Part shown: positions 6,844 to 7,906 of the stretch, one piece after another | Layout of the letters: each line of letters opens with the position of its first letter | Position numbering within the stretch: the stretch's first letter is position 1 | NCBI GenBank assembly: GCA_023700785.1 | Contig: JAMPYH010000116.1 | Coordinates: 1 to 7,906 of the forward strand | From: Candidatus Zixiibacteriota bacterium | GTDB lineage: Bacteria > Zixibacteria > MSB-5A5 > GN15 > FEB-12 | Direction: 5' to 3' | Length of the DNA: 7,906 bases | The notes under the pieces: generated by a model | What the model was told of the DNA's origin: nothing | Databases searched by the model: none | What the model saw: the letters and a program-made list of their open reading frames with translations, nothing else | Position numbers and translations under genes: made by a program

Positions 6844-6900
6844 TTCGGCACGCCACTTGATATTATCTCATCGGATTAATACGGTATGGTCGTGCCTGAA
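6844..6900. repeat. Imperfect inverted repeat, long-loop stem
   Basis: TTCGGCACGCCA (6844-6855) is complementary to TGG-T-CGTGCC-T-GAA (6887-6900): 12 base pairs with single unpaired T residues at 6890 and 6897. The 31-nt loop between them is AT-rich. No T-tract follows, so it does not look like a terminator. It could be an RNA leader structure or a palindromic binding site. Confidence 0.4.
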
Positions 6901-6932
6901 ACGAGCGAACGGCTTAAAATCAGGTATGTGGG

Positions 6933-6962
6933 GGCAAATTGACCAGTTTTGGTTGAATTGCC
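6933..6962. repeat. Imperfect inverted repeat, short-loop hairpin
   Basis: GGCAAATTGACC (6933-6944) faces GGTTGAATTGCC (6951-6962) across a six-base AGTTTT loop. As RNA this gives nine Watson-Crick pairs, two G-U pairs and one A-A mismatch. It sits 37 bp before the flippase ATG. The arms are also the kind of near-palindrome a dimeric regulator could bind as DNA. The function is unknown. Confidence 0.45.
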
Positions 6963-6999
6963 GACCGAACAGAGATAGGTTTTCAGCTCATCAAGGAAG

Positions 7000-7906
7000 A
7001 TGACTGTGTCCGGATCGACATCGGAAGTAACATCCTCGCAGACTATTGAGACGACCGTCTCCGGCGTCCGTTTCACGGGCCGTCAACTGGCCCGCAACTC
7101 CCTGTACAATTACGCAGGATTGCTGGCTCCAATAGTCGTTGGCTTTGTATCGATCCCCGTACTGGTCGCGCATCTTGGAACCGATCGGTTCGGGCTGCTT
7201 TCGCTCGCCTGGATGGTGGTTGGCTATTTCAATATCTTTGACATGGGGATCGGCCGGGCAACTACCAAGTTTGTGGCCGAATACTCAGCGAACGGAAGAA
7301 GATCAGAACTGGGCGCGCTGGTGGCGAACGCGCTGCTTTTGTCCGCAAGCGGCGGCCTGACAGGTACGCTCGCGGTATCACTTCTCGCACCTACTGTCGT
7401 TCACACGTGGCTCAATGTCCCGGATGATCTTCACGCGGAAGCGTTGGCGACGATGTTTGTCATCGCGGGGTCGATACCGGTGCTCCTGACCAATGCCTGC
7501 GCCCGCGGCGTACTCGAAGCCCAACAAAAGTTCGCGCTTGTCAATTCCATACGCGTCCCGAGTTCAGTGGCGGCTTTCCTGGTTCCGATCCTGGTGCTGC
7601 CGTTCTCGAGCAATCTCTTTGTGATCGTACTGGCACTTTCCACAGCGAAACTGGTCGTGATGTCCATCTACCTCGGCTATGCCCTCAAGGATCTTTCATT
7701 TTGGCGTTACTGCAAGCCGAATCGAACGATCCTGATCACGTTGCTGGGATACGGCAAGTGGATCACCGTGAGCAATATCGTCGCACCATTGATGGGTCAG
7801 CTTGACCGGTTCATTGTCGGATCGCTCCTTACATTAACCGCGGTTGCTTACTATGCTACGCCCTTCGACCTGATGACAAAACTGTTCATCATTCCGACCG
7901 GGTTGG
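7000..7906 (+). CDS. Polysaccharide/O-antigen flippase (Wzx-like, MOP superfamily), 3' partial
   Basis: An open frame of 302 codons runs off the end of the window. The encoded inner-membrane protein would move lipid-linked oligosaccharide units across the cytoplasmic membrane, the step after nucleotide-sugar supply. After a Ser/Thr-rich N-terminal stretch of about 22 residues, hydrophobic segments lie at about 38-57, 64-81, 106-130, 148-165, 187-203, 205-227 and 244-265. Family-like blocks are FGLLSLAW, then DMGIGRATTKFVAEY (81-95), GQLDRFIVG (266-274) and AVAYYATPFDLMTKLFIIP (281-299). The start is either ATG 7000 or the in-frame GTG 7006. AAGGAAG (6993-6999) abuts the ATG, which is too close, but gives good spacing to the GTG. 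About a third of a normal flippase (~450-500 aa) is missing. It is probably part of a surface-glycan cluster continuing beyond the window. Its sugar substrate cannot be inferred. Confidence 0.88.
   Translation, partial: MTVSGSTSEVTSSQTIETTVSGVRFTGRQLARNSLYNYAGLLAPIVVGFVSIPVLVAHLGTDRFGLLSLAWMVVGYFNIFDMGIGRATTKFVAEYSANGRRSELGALVANALLLSASGGLTGTLAVSLLAPTVVHTWLNVPDDLHAEALATMFVIAGSIPVLLTNACARGVLEAQQKFALVNSIRVPSSVAAFLVPILVLPFSSNLFVIVLALSTAKLVVMSIYLGYALKDLSFWRYCKPNRTILITLLGYGKWITVSNIVAPLMGQLDRFIVGSLLTLTAVAYYATPFDLMTKLFIIPTGL

Larger units (their letters stand above)
6717..6999. other. Intergenic region between gmhA and the flippase, structured, no convincing gene
   Basis: This 283-bp stretch has no credible ORF and no intrinsic terminator; the GGAAA/TTTCC hairpin at 6723-6735 lacks a T-tract. 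It holds a perfect TATAAT (6773-6778) without a recognisable -35 at 16-18 bp, and isolated -35-like boxes TTGACT (6827-6832), TTGATA (6857-6862) and TTGACC (6939-6944) without good -10 partners. It also holds two imperfect inverted repeats, listed separately. It may contain the flippase promoter and a structured leader, a small RNA, or decayed sequence; sequence alone does not decide. Confidence 0.5.

Noticed and set aside
6886..6942. 18-codon forward ORF (ATG 6886) as a leader peptide
   Set aside because: It has no ribosome-binding site, no run of regulatory codons, and overlaps both inverted repeats by chance.
6876..7076. Minus-strand ORF of 66 codons across the flippase start
   Set aside because: It overlaps the real gene's 5' end, resembles no family I know and has no supporting context. 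It looks like a chance open frame.

Overview
The window is bacterial chromosomal DNA of moderately high GC content. It has leaderless-spaced, overlapping genes and Shine-Dalgarno-type start sites. The tRNA gene does not encode its CCA end. A sedoheptulose-7-phosphate isomerase (GmhA) next to dTDP-rhamnose genes and a Wzx-type flippase suggests a cell envelope carrying lipopolysaccharide or another heptose/rhamnose surface glycan, so probably a Gram-negative-type bacterium. The overall feel is of an uncultured FCB-group lineage such as Zixibacteria, but that is only an impression and no marker here proves it.

Region 1 (1-2578) is housekeeping. A possible promoter and two small hairpins precede a GTG-started M42-family dinuclear-metal aminopeptidase. 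Five bases after it comes cysS (cysteinyl-tRNA synthetase) with all zinc ligands and both class I signature motifs. Region 2 (2579-2770) is a compact tRNA-Thr(TGT) unit with its own sigma70-like promoter, the 73-nt tRNA and a strong intrinsic terminator.

Region 3 (2769-6716) is a tightly packed five-gene operon with its own promoter starting directly at the edge of the tRNA terminator. The genes are rmlB, rmlA, rmlD, a divergent RmlC-family epimerase, and gmhA, with overlaps of 4, 17, 4 and 4 nt. RmlA activates glucose-1-phosphate to dTDP-glucose, RmlB dehydrates it, the RmlC-like protein is presumed to epimerise it, and RmlD reduces it to dTDP-L-rhamnose. GmhA starts a parallel ADP-heptose route. 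Together they supply nucleotide sugars for a surface polysaccharide.

Region 4 (6717-6999) is a 283-bp gap with no convincing gene, but with two imperfect inverted repeats and an isolated TATAAT. Region 5 (7000-7906) is the first 302 codons of a multi-pass polysaccharide flippase that runs off the end of the window.

I found no CRISPR array, insertion sequence, phage gene, toxin-antitoxin pair or defence gene. The most unusual items are the short RmlC variant, which lacks canonical catalytic positions, and the structured gap before the flippase. I do not see a wholly new system here.
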